Source: Candidatus Gastranaerophilales bacterium (GTDB lineage Bacteria > Cyanobacteriota > Vampirovibrionia > Gastranaerophilales > Gastranaerophilaceae). Taken from it: DNA of 49,473 nt. The notes below the pieces were generated by a model that saw only the letters and a program-made list of their open reading frames with translations, was not told where the DNA came from and searched no databases. This document shows, piece by piece, positions 1 to 8,667 of this stretch (position 1 is the stretch's first letter; each line of letters starts with the position of its first letter). A program made the translations under genes and the position numbers. Location: NCBI GenBank assembly GCA_944326125.1, contig CALVCR010000080.1, positions 1 to 49,473 of the forward strand. The letters run 5' to 3'.

Positions 1-2
1 AG

Positions 3-128
3 GATAAACAGTACGATATGACGTTATCAAAACTTGAATCAGAACGAACAGCCTTAACGACAGAATACGATTCAGTTAAGAAAGTCATAGGAGACAACAT
101 TGAAAGAACCTTCGGTATCTTCTCATAG
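3..128 (+). CDS. C-terminal 41 residues of an unknown protein (truncated by window edge)
   Basis: An open frame enters from the left edge and stops with TAG at 126-128. The visible tail is rich in Glu, Lys, Ser and Thr and looks helical, ending in GDNIERTFGIFS. I recall similar tails on helical proteins of unknown function in Gastranaerophilales genomes, but cannot verify this. The true start and the protein's role lie outside the window. A terminator follows about 110 bases downstream, so this is the last gene of its transcript. Confidence 0.6.
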   Translation, partial: DKQYDMTLSKLESERTALTTEYDSVKKVIGDNIERTFGIFS

Positions 129-239
129 GGGTAAATGATAAATGATAATTAGCACCACTCGAATTGTGAATAGTGAGTCGAAGTAAACAATAAACAAATA
201 ACATATAACCCTAATTTTTAATCCCTTTTCCCTTTTTCC

Positions 240-270
240 GCTTGAGTATTCCCTTTACTCAAGCTTTTTA
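240..270 (+). terminator. Rho-independent terminator
   Basis: A perfect 9-bp stem (GCTTGAGTA at 240-248 pairing with TACTCAAGC at 256-264) has a 7-nt loop and is followed by a T-run from 265. It ends the transcript of the truncated first gene and insulates it from the grpE promoter. Confidence 0.85.
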
Positions 271-352
271 TTATTCGTTCGCTTTCTCAATACTGCAAAC
301 TAGAACACGATAAAATAATTAAAAAAATATAAATTTTCTACCCCTAAGAAAT

Positions 353-380
353 TTGATGACTTATAATTATCATATATAAT
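353..380 (+). promoter_or_regulatory. Sigma-70-type promoter of grpE
   Basis: TTGATG (353-358) and a perfect TATAAT (375-380) are 16 bp apart. The expected start near 387 leaves a short leader carrying GGGGAGA before the grpE ATG at 402. No CIRCE or other heat-shock operator is visible between promoter and gene. Confidence 0.7.
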
Positions 381-401
381 ATTTTATTAGGGGAGATACT
401 T

Positions 402-992
402 ATGGAAAATCCGTTCAAAAAAGCAGTTGAAAATAATGATGAAGAATTAAAAGAAAATACACCTGAAGAGAAAAACGCAGAAGAACAACCTGTAGAAGAG
501 AAAGATGGTGTTTCTTCAGAAGAAATTGCCGAAGAGGAAAAAACTAATCCTTGGCAAGAAAAGTACGAACAGCTTAATAACCAGTATATAAGACTTGCTG
601 CTGATTTTGATAATTTTCGAAAAAGACAAGAGCAAGAAAGAGAAGCTCTATTGAAATATGGTGCTGAAAATACTGTTAAGAAGCTTATAGAAGTCCTTGA
701 TAATTTTGATAGAGGTCTGAAAGCTATTGAAACTGTAGAAGATTGTGATAAAGTTAAAGAATGCTATAACTTAGCTTATAAAAATTTTAATGATGTATTA
801 TCAAAAATCGGGTTGGAAGTTATTAAGGCAGAAGGTGAAGAATTTGACCCAAATTTACATGAAGCCGTAATGCAGACACCGACTAATGAAAAGCCGGAGC
901 ATACCATAATAGCGGAACTCCAAAAGGGGTATAAACTCGGAGATAAAGTCTTGAGACCGGCTCTTGTAAATGTTGCAACTCCTGAAGGATAG
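402..992 (+). CDS. grpE: GrpE nucleotide-exchange factor
   Basis: The 196-residue product matches GrpE, the cytosolic co-chaperone that releases ADP from DnaK. Residues 1-50 are an acidic Glu/Lys-rich tail. A long helical dimerisation segment follows (about 55-125, with YIRLAADFDNFRKR), then the compact beta domain ending in the signature DKVLRPALVNVA near the C-terminus. The ATG at 402 lies 5-6 nt after GGGGAGA, and a strong promoter sits directly upstream. dnaJ starts 18 bases downstream, the usual grpE-dnaJ order; dnaK is not in between and must lie elsewhere. The length is normal for the family. Confidence 0.97.
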   Translation: MENPFKKAVENNDEELKENTPEEKNAEEQPVEEKDGVSSEEIAEEEKTNPWQEKYEQLNNQYIRLAADFDNFRKRQEQEREALLKYGAENTVKKLIEVLDNFDRGLKAIETVEDCDKVKECYNLAYKNFNDVLSKIGLEVIKAEGEEFDPNLHEAVMQTPTNEKPEHTIIAELQKGYKLGDKVLRPALVNVATPEG

Positions 993-1010
993 ATTAAGAA
1001 AAAGATAACA

Positions 1011-2129
1011 ATGAGCGATTATTATGAAATATTAGGCGTTGACAGAAACGCCACAAAAGATGAAATAAAAAGTGCTTTTAGAAAAATGGCCAGAAAGTGG
1101 CATCCGGATATAAATAAAGCTCCGGATGCAGAAGCTAAGTTTAAAGAACTTGGAAAAGCGTATGAAACACTTATGGACGATGAGAAACGGGCCACATATG
1201 ACCGTTTCGGTGAAGATGGCTTGAAAAATGCCGGCTTTAATACTCAAGGACCTTTTGCAGGAGGATTTGGAGATCTTGAAGAAGTCTTTAATTCTTTCTT
1301 CGGCGGAGGTTTTGGGTTCGGCGGTTCAAGAAGACAAGATCCTAATGCCCCTCAAAGAGGCGATGACTTGAGACTTGATCTGGAACTTGATTTTGAAGAA
1401 GCAGTTTTTGGTATAACTAAAGAAATAAAAATAGACCATTTGGAAACTTGTTCTACATGTAACGGTACAGGTGCAAAAAATGGAGCTAAACCTGAAACCT
1501 GTAAGAATTGCGGAGGTTCCGGACGTATTCAGCAGACGACAAGAACTGTGCTGGGACACTTTACGCAAATTGTCACTTGTCCTGTCTGCCACGGAAAAGG
1601 CAGCGTGATTAATGATCCATGTCCGGATTGTAAAGGTCAGGGCAGAAAAGATGTTGAAAAGAAACTGGAAGTAAAAATTCCTGCCGGAGTTGATACAGGA
1701 TCAAAAATGAGACTTTCGCATGAAGGTGATGCAGGTATTAACGGCGGTGTATCAGGAGATTTATATATAGTTATTCATGTTAAGCCTTCTAAGTACTACC
1801 AAAGAGATGGTATTAATGTCTTTACAAAATTAGATATTTCACCTGCTCAGGCTGCCTTGGGCGACACGGTTACAATTAAAACTCTTGACGGCGAAAAGCA
1901 GGTTTCTATACCTGCCGGTATTCAGCATGGTGAAGTTGTAAAAATTAAAGGTGCCGGAGTTCCAAATATATCAAAGCCTTCTATGAGGGGCGACCATGTT
2001 GTTGTTATAAGTATTAAAATCCCGACTAAAATTTCTAATGAAGAAAAGCTTCTTTATCAAAAGCTTTATGAGATTCAGTCCGGAAGAAAAGATTCTGTTA
2101 AAGAACGTTTAAAAGGTGTTTTTAAATAA
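1011..2129 (+). CDS. dnaJ: Chaperone DnaJ (Hsp40, type I)
   Basis: The 372-residue protein has the full type I layout. The J domain (1-70) carries the HPD tripeptide at 31-33 that stimulates DnaK ATPase. A Gly/Phe-rich linker follows (about 75-110). The zinc domain has four CxxCxGxG repeats (CSTCNGTG, CKNCGGSG, CPVCHGKG, CPDCKGQG) between about 145 and 210. The C-terminal substrate-binding domains complete it. It delivers unfolded clients to DnaK. It is 18 bp after grpE with little Shine-Dalgarno signal of its own, so it is probably translated as part of the grpE transcript. Confidence 0.98.
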   Translation: MSDYYEILGVDRNATKDEIKSAFRKMARKWHPDINKAPDAEAKFKELGKAYETLMDDEKRATYDRFGEDGLKNAGFNTQGPFAGGFGDLEEVFNSFFGGGFGFGGSRRQDPNAPQRGDDLRLDLELDFEEAVFGITKEIKIDHLETCSTCNGTGAKNGAKPETCKNCGGSGRIQQTTRTVLGHFTQIVTCPVCHGKGSVINDPCPDCKGQGRKDVEKKLEVKIPAGVDTGSKMRLSHEGDAGINGGVSGDLYIVIHVKPSKYYQRDGINVFTKLDISPAQAALGDTVTIKTLDGEKQVSIPAGIQHGEVVKIKGAGVPNISKPSMRGDHVVVISIKIPTKISNEEKLLYQKLYEIQSGRKDSVKERLKGVFK

Positions 2130-2180
2130 AGATTCTTGTGGTAAAATTATTTTAATTAATAAGATGTTGGGAGATATATT

Positions 2181-3620
2181 TTGCGGAAATTACTTATAAT
2201 ATTGGGGATTCTTTTTATTTCCTGTACAAGTGCCTTTGCTGCAAAGCTCCCTGATGATGTGAAAAATTATATCAATACTGCTGTCCCAGGATCAGATGTA
2301 AGGTTCGATGGCGTTATTATATTCCCTTCAAACACAATATATCTACCACTTTATCCGTCATTATTTTCTGATATATCAAAGTTAGAGATTAAAGAAACAA
2401 TTCCTGCAAATAAAACATTAAAACAGGAACCTGATATAGTTATTTTTAATAATGATTTTGTACTCCTTAAGGTGCTTACTGACGGAGAGGGAAATCGAAC
2501 TGTTCTACATATGATGACGCCTCCGCTGCAGGTTAGAACAGGTCTCTTGCCGCAGGATATGCTTGTTCCGAGCGGACTTATTATTCCTGAAAATCTCAAG
2601 GGGATTATAGGAAACCTTAAAATAGATACGAAAAGTGAGGATATAATAAAAGTTGATACAAGAGAAACTTTTGAAGAATTCCTTTCCGAGACCGAGCCTG
2701 AAATAACTCAGTCTTTGATATCGCAGCTTAAGAATAAAATTCTTTACGTTACAACAAACTATTCTAAGAATATTCAGGTTGTAGAACCGGCTCAAACATC
2801 TCCTAAGTATGCCTTGGCTCAAAAATCTATACCAATTGATGTAAAAGCTGTTTCCGGCGGGAAATTCCTTCTTGTAACATCTTTTGAAAGACCTTTTGTT
2901 GATGTGGTTTCTATTGCTGATTCAAGGTTTATCAAGCAGATTGACTTGACTTCATATCCTGAAGAAATTTTAGTAGATGAAGCTTCTAACAGAGCATATA
3001 TAACTTCTCCGAGTGCTTCAACAATTTTTGTTATTGATTTAAAGAGCATGTCTCTTGTCCAAAAAATTAAAGTTAACGGTTATTGCGAAAAACTTCTTTT
3101 AAGTGACAATAAGCTCTTTTATGTTGATAAGCTTAACCATGAGATATGGGCGATTGAGCTTGCTAACGATTATGAGCTAAAAGATATTGGAAAATTCCCT
3201 AATGTTTCTGCTTTGGCATTTTCAAATAATAAACTTTATATTTCCAGCAGAACAAAGAGCCGTATCGCAGTTATTGATTATTCAACATTAGGACTCGCAA
3301 ACGAATTTACAACTGTAAATAAGCCTGTTGCTATGCTGGTTTTTGATAATAATATTTATGTGCTGGGAGCTCAGAATAATGAACTTCAGAGAATCAATAC
3401 AAATAATGATTCTGAGATAAGCACAATTCCATTAGGAACGGAAGGTTTTTCAACAGGATTCCACAGAATCTCAGATACAAATCTTGGTGTTGTTGCTGAT
3501 ATGAAATCTAATAAGTATTCAATAATAGATTTATCAAAGGGCAGACTTTTAAAGACATATACCTTGAATATACCTATCAAAGATATTATTATAACTAATA
3601 AAATTAAGCTTTTTGAATAA
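2181..3620 (+). CDS. Exported beta-propeller protein (YncE-like), function unknown
   Basis: The protein has 479 residues from a TTG start, chosen because GGGAG (2169-2173) sits 7 nt upstream and no ATG is near. Residues 1-20 form a Sec signal peptide with an AFA-A cleavage site. An N-terminal globular region of about 190 residues is followed by repeated units of 40-45 residues with the rhythm 'lfv..s....v.viDl.t..l...i.vg' (about 210-470, for example RAYITSPSASTIFVIDLKS), typical of YncE/surface-layer beta-propellers. It probably acts in the periplasm or at the surface as a binding scaffold. It is 51 bp behind dnaJ and 15 bp ahead of the methyltransferase. Ligand and role cannot be read from sequence. 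Confidence 0.8.
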   Translation: MRKLLIILGILFISCTSAFAAKLPDDVKNYINTAVPGSDVRFDGVIIFPSNTIYLPLYPSLFSDISKLEIKETIPANKTLKQEPDIVIFNNDFVLLKVLTDGEGNRTVLHMMTPPLQVRTGLLPQDMLVPSGLIIPENLKGIIGNLKIDTKSEDIIKVDTRETFEEFLSETEPEITQSLISQLKNKILYVTTNYSKNIQVVEPAQTSPKYALAQKSIPIDVKAVSGGKFLLVTSFERPFVDVVSIADSRFIKQIDLTSYPEEILVDEASNRAYITSPSASTIFVIDLKSMSLVQKIKVNGYCEKLLLSDNKLFYVDKLNHEIWAIELANDYELKDIGKFPNVSALAFSNNKLYISSRTKSRIAVIDYSTLGLANEFTTVNKPVAMLVFDNNIYVLGAQNNELQRINTNNDSEISTIPLGTEGFSTGFHRISDTNLGVVADMKSNKYSIIDLSKGRLLKTYTLNIPIKDIIITNKIKLFE

Positions 3621-3635
3621 GGAAAACATAGAATT

Positions 3636-4202
3636 ATGGATATATTATTTGATGACATTACCTCAGAAACATTAGCAGGACTGGAGGAAACTCAAAAGCA
3701 GTTTTGGAATATACCGCGTGTAACGGGCGGACTTATCAATATGTTCATTAAGATGATGAATATAAAAAATGCTTTGGAAATAGGTACCTCAAACGGATAT
3801 TCAGGTTTGTGGATTGCAAAGGCTCTTAAAGAAACAGGCGGGAAGCTTACTACTATCGAGTTTTATGAAAAACGACAAAGTATTGCAATAGAAAATTTTA
3901 AAAAATGCGGCGTGATGGACGTTGTAAAACCTCTTCAAGGTGATGCTATCGAGACAATCTCATCATTTACACCTGAAGATAGATTTGATTTTGTTTTTAT
4001 TGATGCTAATAAAAGGCAGTATGTTGAATATTTCAATCTCATAAAGCCGCATTTAACCCCAAAAGCTTTAATTGTCGCAGATAATATTACATCACATGCA
4101 GAAAAAGTTCAGACTTTTATTGATGCTGTGGATGCTGATCCTGAGTTTCAATATGAAATAGTAGAAACTCCTGGCGGGATATTGGTTGCATACAGAGGTT
4201 AA
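3636..4202 (+). CDS. SAM-dependent O-methyltransferase family protein
   Basis: The 188-residue protein has a class I Rossmann-type methyltransferase fold. The SAM-binding motif I is ALEIGTSNGYSGLWIA (about 46-61), followed by an acidic residue in TTIEF. VFIDANKRQYVEYF (about 120-133) resembles the metal/substrate loop of the caffeoyl-CoA/YrrM-type O-methyltransferases, and VADNI comes after it. Size and motifs match bacterial YrrM-like proteins, whose targets include small catechol-like compounds and tRNA wobble uridine derivatives (TrmR). The substrate here is not inferable. It ends immediately before the convergent fliA gene. Confidence 0.85.
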   Translation: MDILFDDITSETLAGLEETQKQFWNIPRVTGGLINMFIKMMNIKNALEIGTSNGYSGLWIAKALKETGGKLTTIEFYEKRQSIAIENFKKCGVMDVVKPLQGDAIETISSFTPEDRFDFVFIDANKRQYVEYFNLIKPHLTPKALIVADNITSHAEKVQTFIDAVDADPEFQYEIVETPGGILVAYRG

Positions 4203-4889
4203 TTAATAATCTTCACGGCCTCTGCTTTTTAAGTATTCACGAATCTGGTTAAGAGAAAATTGGATAATTCTGGTAATTCTTGATGGCGAGAGTCCGACCA
4301 TTGTGGCAATGTCTTTTGCCTGCATGTTTCTGTAGAAACGATATTCTACAACAGTCCTCTCTTTTTGCGGAAGTTTAGCAATTGCTTGTTTTATCATTTT
4401 GCTCATTTCCACAATTTCAGCTTTTTCGTCCGGCATGGCAGACGGATCTTTAATAAAATCAAACGGAGATGCGTTATCAGTTGCAGCTGCGGCTAAGCCG
4501 TCGATAGATAAGATGGTTTCATAAACAGCTTCTCTGACCTTATTAGGAGATATAGTGAAGCCCATATCATCACTGTTAGAATCATCAGAAATAGCGTCTG
4601 ATATATACGGGTCAGCTTCATCATCTTTTTTATGTTTTAAAGTATACCATTTGTAACGATGTCTAAGTTCATTTCTGATAGCCCATCTCACAGCTGTTCC
4701 TATATAGGCATCATTATAATGAGCAAGCTGCTCTTCGGTTTTCCCTTTTATAAGAGTTTGTATGGCAATAATTCCGATACTAACCAGCTCTTCATACTCA
4801 ATCATGTGGTTAGGAACTCTTCTGTGCTCAACTCTTGCTATTTTCTGTACAATACCAACGTATTGTTTAAGTAAAGTCTTGTTATCCAT
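4203..4889 (-). CDS. fliA: RNA polymerase sigma factor, FliA/sigma-28-like
   Basis: The 228-residue sigma-70 family member lacks region 1.1. Region 2 contains IEYEELVSIGIIA and the helical stretch with AVRWAIRNELR. Region 4 is LPQKERTVVEYRFY followed by the helix-turn-helix MQAKDIATMVGLSPSRITRI. Length and organisation match FliA/WhiG sigma factors, which transcribe late flagellar genes such as flagellin and motor genes. It is 20 bp downstream of flhB on the same strand, which supports a flagellar role over a stress-response one. Region 3 is short, with an acidic low-complexity segment (about 88-108). It meets the methyltransferase gene tail to tail with no gap and no terminator. Confidence 0.82.
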   Translation of the reverse strand: MDNKTLLKQYVGIVQKIARVEHRRVPNHMIEYEELVSIGIIAIQTLIKGKTEEQLAHYNDAYIGTAVRWAIRNELRHRYKWYTLKHKKDDEADPYISDAISDDSNSDDMGFTISPNKVREAVYETILSIDGLAAAATDNASPFDFIKDPSAMPDEKAEIVEMSKMIKQAIAKLPQKERTVVEYRFYRNMQAKDIATMVGLSPSRITRIIQFSLNQIREYLKSRGREDY

Positions 4890-4909
4890 CTTCTCTTATC
4901 TAACTAACC

Positions 4910-5986
4910 TTACTTAATATTACCTTGATTTTGATTATTTTTCAAGCCGTACACAAAAAGTAAAATTTCAGCAACAGCTTTATACAATTCAGGCGGTATT
5001 TGCTGGTTTAAGTCTACCATCCTGAATAATGCTCTGGCTACAGGAGGGTTATCGATAACGGGAACGTTATGCTCAATAGCGATATCAATAATCTTTTTTG
5101 CAATAAGCTCAGTACCTTTTGCTGTAAGGGTTGGCGATTGCATTGTTTCTGCATCATATTTAAGAGCACAGGCAACGTGGATAGGGTTTCTTACAACGAA
5201 GTCTGCATCCGGTACGGAATCCATAGCTCCTCTTTGAAGCATTTGCATACGTCTTTGCCGTAGTGCAGCTTTAACATGCGGGTCTCCTTCAGAGTTCTTG
5301 TATTCATCCTTTATTTCTTTAAAAGACATCTTTTGATCTTTTAAGAATTTCCACTTAGTCATCCCATAGTCCGCTGCCGCAATGATAAGAAAGGCAATAC
5401 AGGCTTTGTAAATAAACTCAACAATCAATTTGCCGAATTCAATCATAATTGCGAAGTTGTTTTCTATAGCAGCAAGTTTTAAAATATCATCAAGGTGTTC
5501 TGAGTATACAGACCATCCGACCCAGCCTAAAACGGCTACTTTAAGAATATTTTTCCCGAGTTCAAATAGTGTTTTTATCTGAAATAAGTTCTTAAAATAT
5601 TTAGTAGGATTAAGCTTATCAAGCTTTGGAACGAGCGGAGCGGTTGCAACTAACGGCCCGACCTGAAGAAAATCTCCAATCATAGCTACAAGAGCCGCCA
5701 TTATCAGAATAGATCCTATAATTAGTACTGCAGGAATTATTGTTACCGTGAATATATAGGTGTACCCTATTTGCTCCAGTGTGTGGTTGGGGATTTGCTC
5801 ATAAAGGGTTCTGAATAGTCCTACAATTAGCTGCCAGATAAGCGGAGCCATCATGTTTATAAAAGTAAACATAACAAGAAGAGATAAAGCCGTAGATACG
5901 TCTTTGGATTTTACTACCTGCCCCTCTTTTCTTGCTCTCTCAAGCTTTTGGGGGGTCGCATCAAATTGCTTGTCTTCGTCACCCAT
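4910..5986 (-). CDS. flhB: Flagellar type III export switch protein FlhB
   Basis: The 358-residue inner-membrane protein opens with the FlhB/YscU signature FDATPQKLERARKEGQVVKS. Four membrane segments follow (roughly 30-55, 80-110, 140-165, 180-210). The cytosolic domain has QRRMQMLQ and a cleavage-site region reading VVRNPIHVACALKYD. The family performs self-cleavage between Asn and Pro of NPTH to switch the export apparatus from hook to filament substrates. Here the Thr is Ile. FlhB and virulence YscU/EscU are homologous; the FlhB call rests on the adjoining fliA and the flagellin in the window. It leads the flhB-fliA pair. Confidence 0.9.
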   Translation of the reverse strand: MGDEDKQFDATPQKLERARKEGQVVKSKDVSTALSLLVMFTFINMMAPLIWQLIVGLFRTLYEQIPNHTLEQIGYTYIFTVTIIPAVLIIGSILIMAALVAMIGDFLQVGPLVATAPLVPKLDKLNPTKYFKNLFQIKTLFELGKNILKVAVLGWVGWSVYSEHLDDILKLAAIENNFAIMIEFGKLIVEFIYKACIAFLIIAAADYGMTKWKFLKDQKMSFKEIKDEYKNSEGDPHVKAALRQRRMQMLQRGAMDSVPDADFVVRNPIHVACALKYDAETMQSPTLTAKGTELIAKKIIDIAIEHNVPVIDNPPVARALFRMVDLNQQIPPELYKAVAEILLFVYGLKNNQNQGNIK

Positions 5987-6083
5987 CTAGCTTAATACCT
6001 GTTTTAGTCGGATCCTGTACTTTTTATTCTATCATAAAGTTAAATTTTAGTGTACAATTGTCATAAATGAAGGAGTTTTGTTT

Positions 6084-6380
6084 ATGAAAAATTTAATCTT
6101 TATAATTCTTGCATTATTATCACTGGCCGGTGCTTCTGCCGGAGCTCTTTATTTAAAAGGAATAATTGCTCTTGCCGTTGTTTTTGCCTGCGGATTTCTG
6201 TTTGGCATATTTTTAATGAATTTAAAAGTGAATGTCAAAAATGACAAGATTAATACATACAAAAGAGAACTTGAAAAGGAATCAATCGCGAGCAGCGAGA
6301 GTTCTTCCAGAGTAAAAGTACTTGAATCAAAGATTGAAGTCCTTGAAAAAGCCCTTGAAAATGCTTTGAAAAACAAATAA
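6084..6380 (+). CDS. LapA-domain-like small membrane protein
   Basis: The 98-residue protein has two hydrophobic segments (about 2-21 and 25-45, the latter ending GFLFGIFLMNLK) and then a charged helical coiled-coil tail to the end. This matches the DUF1049/LapA layout, found in proteins tied to envelope or LPS assembly. The ATG at 6084 is preferred over an in-frame TTG at 6078, because AAGGAG (6070-6075) is 8 nt from the ATG but only 2 nt from the TTG. It is a single gene, divergent from flhB. The family assignment is from topology, so moderately sure. Confidence 0.65.
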   Translation: MKNLIFIILALLSLAGASAGALYLKGIIALAVVFACGFLFGIFLMNLKVNVKNDKINTYKRELEKESIASSESSSRVKVLESKIEVLEKALENALKNK

Positions 6381-6396
6381 TATCTCCATCATTCTC

Positions 6397-6424
6397 TTGA
6401 TTGTTCAGCGTTAGTATTTATTGT
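6397..6424 (+). promoter_or_regulatory. Possible clpP promoter
   Basis: TTGATT (6397-6402) and TATTGT (6419-6424) are 16 bp apart. They lie 28 bp before the clpP start codon, with AAGGAG between. The -10 box is weak. Confidence 0.4.
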
Positions 6425-6452
6425 AAAATAATTTCAACACAAGGAGAAATTT

Positions 6453-7061
6453 ATGTCAGATATGAAAAAAATATTGAGCTATGTGCCGACAGTTATTGAA
6501 TCATCTTCTCGCGGGGAAAAATCTTTTGATATCTTTTCAAGACTTTTAAGAGAAAGAATTATTTTCCTCGGAACGGAAATTGATGACGATGTAGCTAATT
6601 CTGTTGTTGCTCAATTATTACTTCTGGATAGCGAAAACCCTGAAAAAGATATTATGCTCTATATTAACTCTCCGGGCGGTGTTATTACTGCCGGAATGGC
6701 AATATACGATACAATGAATCTTATTAAAGCCGATGTTCAGACTATTTGTCTCGGTGAAGCTGCCTCAATGGGTGCATTTCTTCTTTCATCAGGTGCTAAA
6801 GGTAAGAGAATGGCTCTTCCGAGTGCAAGAATAATGATTCACCAGCCGTTAGGCGGAGCTAAAGGTCAGGCTACGGATATTGAACTTGAAGCTAAGGAAA
6901 TTTTGAGAATGAAAGATATGTTAATCGGTATTATGGCGGAAAATTCAGGCCAGCCGTTTGACAAGGTAAAAGAAGATTGCGAAAGAGACCACTATTTATC
7001 AGCTGCCGAAGCTGTAGAGTACGGTTTGATTGATAAAGTTGTCACTTCAGTAAATGAGTAA
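6453..7061 (+). CDS. clpP: ATP-dependent Clp protease proteolytic subunit
   Basis: The 202-residue serine peptidase has the complete ClpP triad: Ser105 in GEAASMGAF, His130 in MIHQPLGGA, and Asp179 in [28 protein letters not shown] is the substrate-binding strand region. It forms the tetradecameric chamber that degrades substrates unfolded by ClpX or ClpA/C in the cytosol; no Clp ATPase is adjacent. It follows an AAGGAG ribosome-binding site and is closed by a strong hairpin at 7083-7114, so it is probably monocistronic. Confidence 0.98.
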   Translation: MSDMKKILSYVPTVIESSSRGEKSFDIFSRLLRERIIFLGTEIDDDVANSVVAQLLLLDSENPEKDIMLYINSPGGVITAGMAIYDTMNLIKADVQTICLGEAASMGAFLLSSGAKGKRMALPSARIMIHQPLGGAKGQATDIELEAKEILRMKDMLIGIMAENSGQPFDKVKEDCERDHYLSAAEAVEYGLIDKVVTSVNE

Positions 7062-7082
7062 ATTTACTTTTAAATGTTTATT

Positions 7083-7122
7083 GGGCGGATTTTTGTGTTA
7101 ACAAAAATCCGCCCTCTTATTT
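7083..7122 (+). terminator. Hairpin terminator after clpP
   Basis: A perfect 14-bp stem (7083-7096 with 7101-7114) encloses a GTTA loop and is followed by a broken T-rich tract (TCTTATTTT). It separates clpP from the metK promoter that begins immediately downstream. Confidence 0.8.
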
Positions 7123-7125
7123 TCC

Positions 7126-7154
7126 TTGCTTTTTAATCCCCTTCGTACTAGAAT
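7126..7154 (+). promoter_or_regulatory. metK promoter
   Basis: TTGCTT (7126-7131) and TAGAAT (7149-7154) are spaced by 17 bp. The expected start near 7161 gives a leader of about 67 nt before metK, longer than at most promoters in this window. Confidence 0.6.
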
Positions 7155-7227
7155 GTTGCTAATGTGTAACCGGGTCGGAATTAAAAACCTTACCGGTGGT
7201 AATAATATAAATTAAGGAGTAAAAAAA

Positions 7228-8496
7228 ATGACATCAAAAAGATTCTTATTCACTTCCGAATCTGTTACGGAAGGACACCCCGACAAAGTTTGCGATCAGA
7301 TTTCTGACGCTATTTTGGACGAGTTTTTAACAAAAGATCCTCAATCAAGGGTCGCTGCTGAAACAACAGCAACTACAGGTATGGTGCTTGTTTGCGGTGA
7401 AATTACATCAAATTGCTATGTTGATATTCCGCATGTAGTTAGACATACTGTTAGAAATATAGGTTACGAAGGTACTTCCGGCGGAGGATTTGATTTTAAT
7501 ACCTGTGCTGTTTTGACAAGTATTGATGAACAGTCTGTTGATATTGCAGGCGGAGTTAATAAAGCTCTTGAGGCAAGAAGTAACAATGCAGATACTTCAA
7601 CCAGCGAAACTGAAAATATCGGTGCCGGCGATCAAGGCATTATGTTTGGTTTTGCGTGTGATGAAACAGCCGAGCTTATGCCTCTTCCGATAAGTCTTGC
7701 TCATAAATTAGCATACAGACTTGCGAGAGTAAGAAAAGAAGGTATTTTAAAATACTTAAGACCGGATGGAAAATCTCAGGTTACAGTTGAGTATGTTGAC
7801 GGAAAGCCATCAAGAATTGATACAATTCTTCTTTCTACTCAGCACGCTCCTGAAATCAACGGAATCAGTGATAACACTAAAGTTCAAATGATTATTAATG
7901 AAGATTTGAGAAAATATGTTATTGATTATGTATTTGAAACAGAATCTATTAAACCTGATTCAGATACAAAAATCCTTATTAATCCGTCAGGAAGATTTGT
8001 AGTCGGCGGTCCTCAGGGTGATTCAGGGTTGACCGGAAGAAAGATTATTGTTGATACATATGGCGGTTATTCCCGTCACGGCGGCGGAGCCTTCTCAGGA
8101 AAAGATCCGACAAAGGTTGACCGTTCTGCAGCTTATGCAGCAAGATATGTTGCTAAAAATATTGTTGCGGCAGGTTTGGCTTCAAAATGTGAAATTGAGC
8201 TTGCATACGCTATCGGTGTTGCAGAACCTGTTTCAATTTTTGTTGATACCTTCGGTACCGGTAAGATTTCGGATGATGAAATTTCTGAACTCGTTCGTTC
8301 TAACTTCGATTTAAGACCGGCAGCAATTATCAGAGATTTTGATTTAAGAAATCTGCCTGCTAAAAATGGCGGTAAATTCTATCAAAAACTCGCTGCATAC
8401 GGACACTTCGGTCGTACTGATATTGAACTCCCTTGGGAAAAACTTGATAAGGTTGACAGCTTAAAAAAGTCTTTGGCTAGCTGTGCGCTTTGTTAA
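7228..8496 (+). CDS. metK: S-adenosylmethionine synthetase
   Basis: The 422-residue enzyme makes SAM from methionine and ATP. Visible signatures are [15 protein letters not shown] near the N-terminus (ATP and metal site), [10 protein letters not shown] in the active-site loop, and [19 protein letters not shown] with the phosphate-binding loop. The family is usually 380-400 residues. The extra length comes from inserts (EGTSGGGF and a Ser/Thr/Asn-rich stretch before GAGDQG) like those I recall in cyanobacterial MetK. It follows AAGGAG and a 67-nt leader. mtnA elsewhere in the window belongs to the salvage of SAM-derived methylthioadenosine. Confidence 0.98.
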   Translation: MTSKRFLFTSESVTEGHPDKVCDQISDAILDEFLTKDPQSRVAAETTATTGMVLVCGEITSNCYVDIPHVVRHTVRNIGYEGTSGGGFDFNTCAVLTSIDEQSVDIAGGVNKALEARSNNADTSTSETENIGAGDQGIMFGFACDETAELMPLPISLAHKLAYRLARVRKEGILKYLRPDGKSQVTVEYVDGKPSRIDTILLSTQHAPEINGISDNTKVQMIINEDLRKYVIDYVFETESIKPDSDTKILINPSGRFVVGGPQGDSGLTGRKIIVDTYGGYSRHGGGAFSGKDPTKVDRSAAYAARYVAKNIVAAGLASKCEIELAYAIGVAEPVSIFVDTFGTGKISDDEISELVRSNFDLRPAAIIRDFDLRNLPAKNGGKFYQKLAAYGHFGRTDIELPWEKLDKVDSLKKSLASCALC

Positions 8497-8527
8497 GGGG
8501 TCAATGAGAGGGTAAATGTATATAAAT

Positions 8528-8570
8528 AAAATACCGGTAAAATTTTGAAGTTTTGCCGGTATTTTATTTT
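8528..8570 (+). terminator. Terminator after metK
   Basis: AAAATACCGG (8528-8537) pairs with CCGGTATTTT (8556-8565), and A-T pairs extend the stem inward. The 3' arm ends in a T-rich tract. The A-rich 5' arm means it could also work on the minus strand. Confidence 0.85.
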
Positions 8571-8603
8571 GTGTAAGAAATGTAAAAATTATTTAAAAGT
8601 CTA

Positions 8604-8632
8604 ATGACAATTTGAATTTATTAAGTTATGAT
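8604..8632 (+). promoter_or_regulatory. Promoter of the 8668 gene
   Basis: ATGACA (8604-8609) and TATGAT (8627-8632) are spaced by 17 bp. They give a start near 8639, upstream of the AAAGGAG ribosome-binding site. Confidence 0.5.
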
Positions 8633-8667
8633 AATCTTAGTTGATAATGAGGGAAAGGAGTAAACTT

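Noticed and set aside
150-180. TTAGCACCACTC...GTGAG resembling a CIRCE heat-shock operator before grpE
   Set aside because: CIRCE needs TTAGCACTC-N9-GAGTGCTAA; the right arm is absent. The GTGAATA GTGAGTC part fits the heptamer family better.
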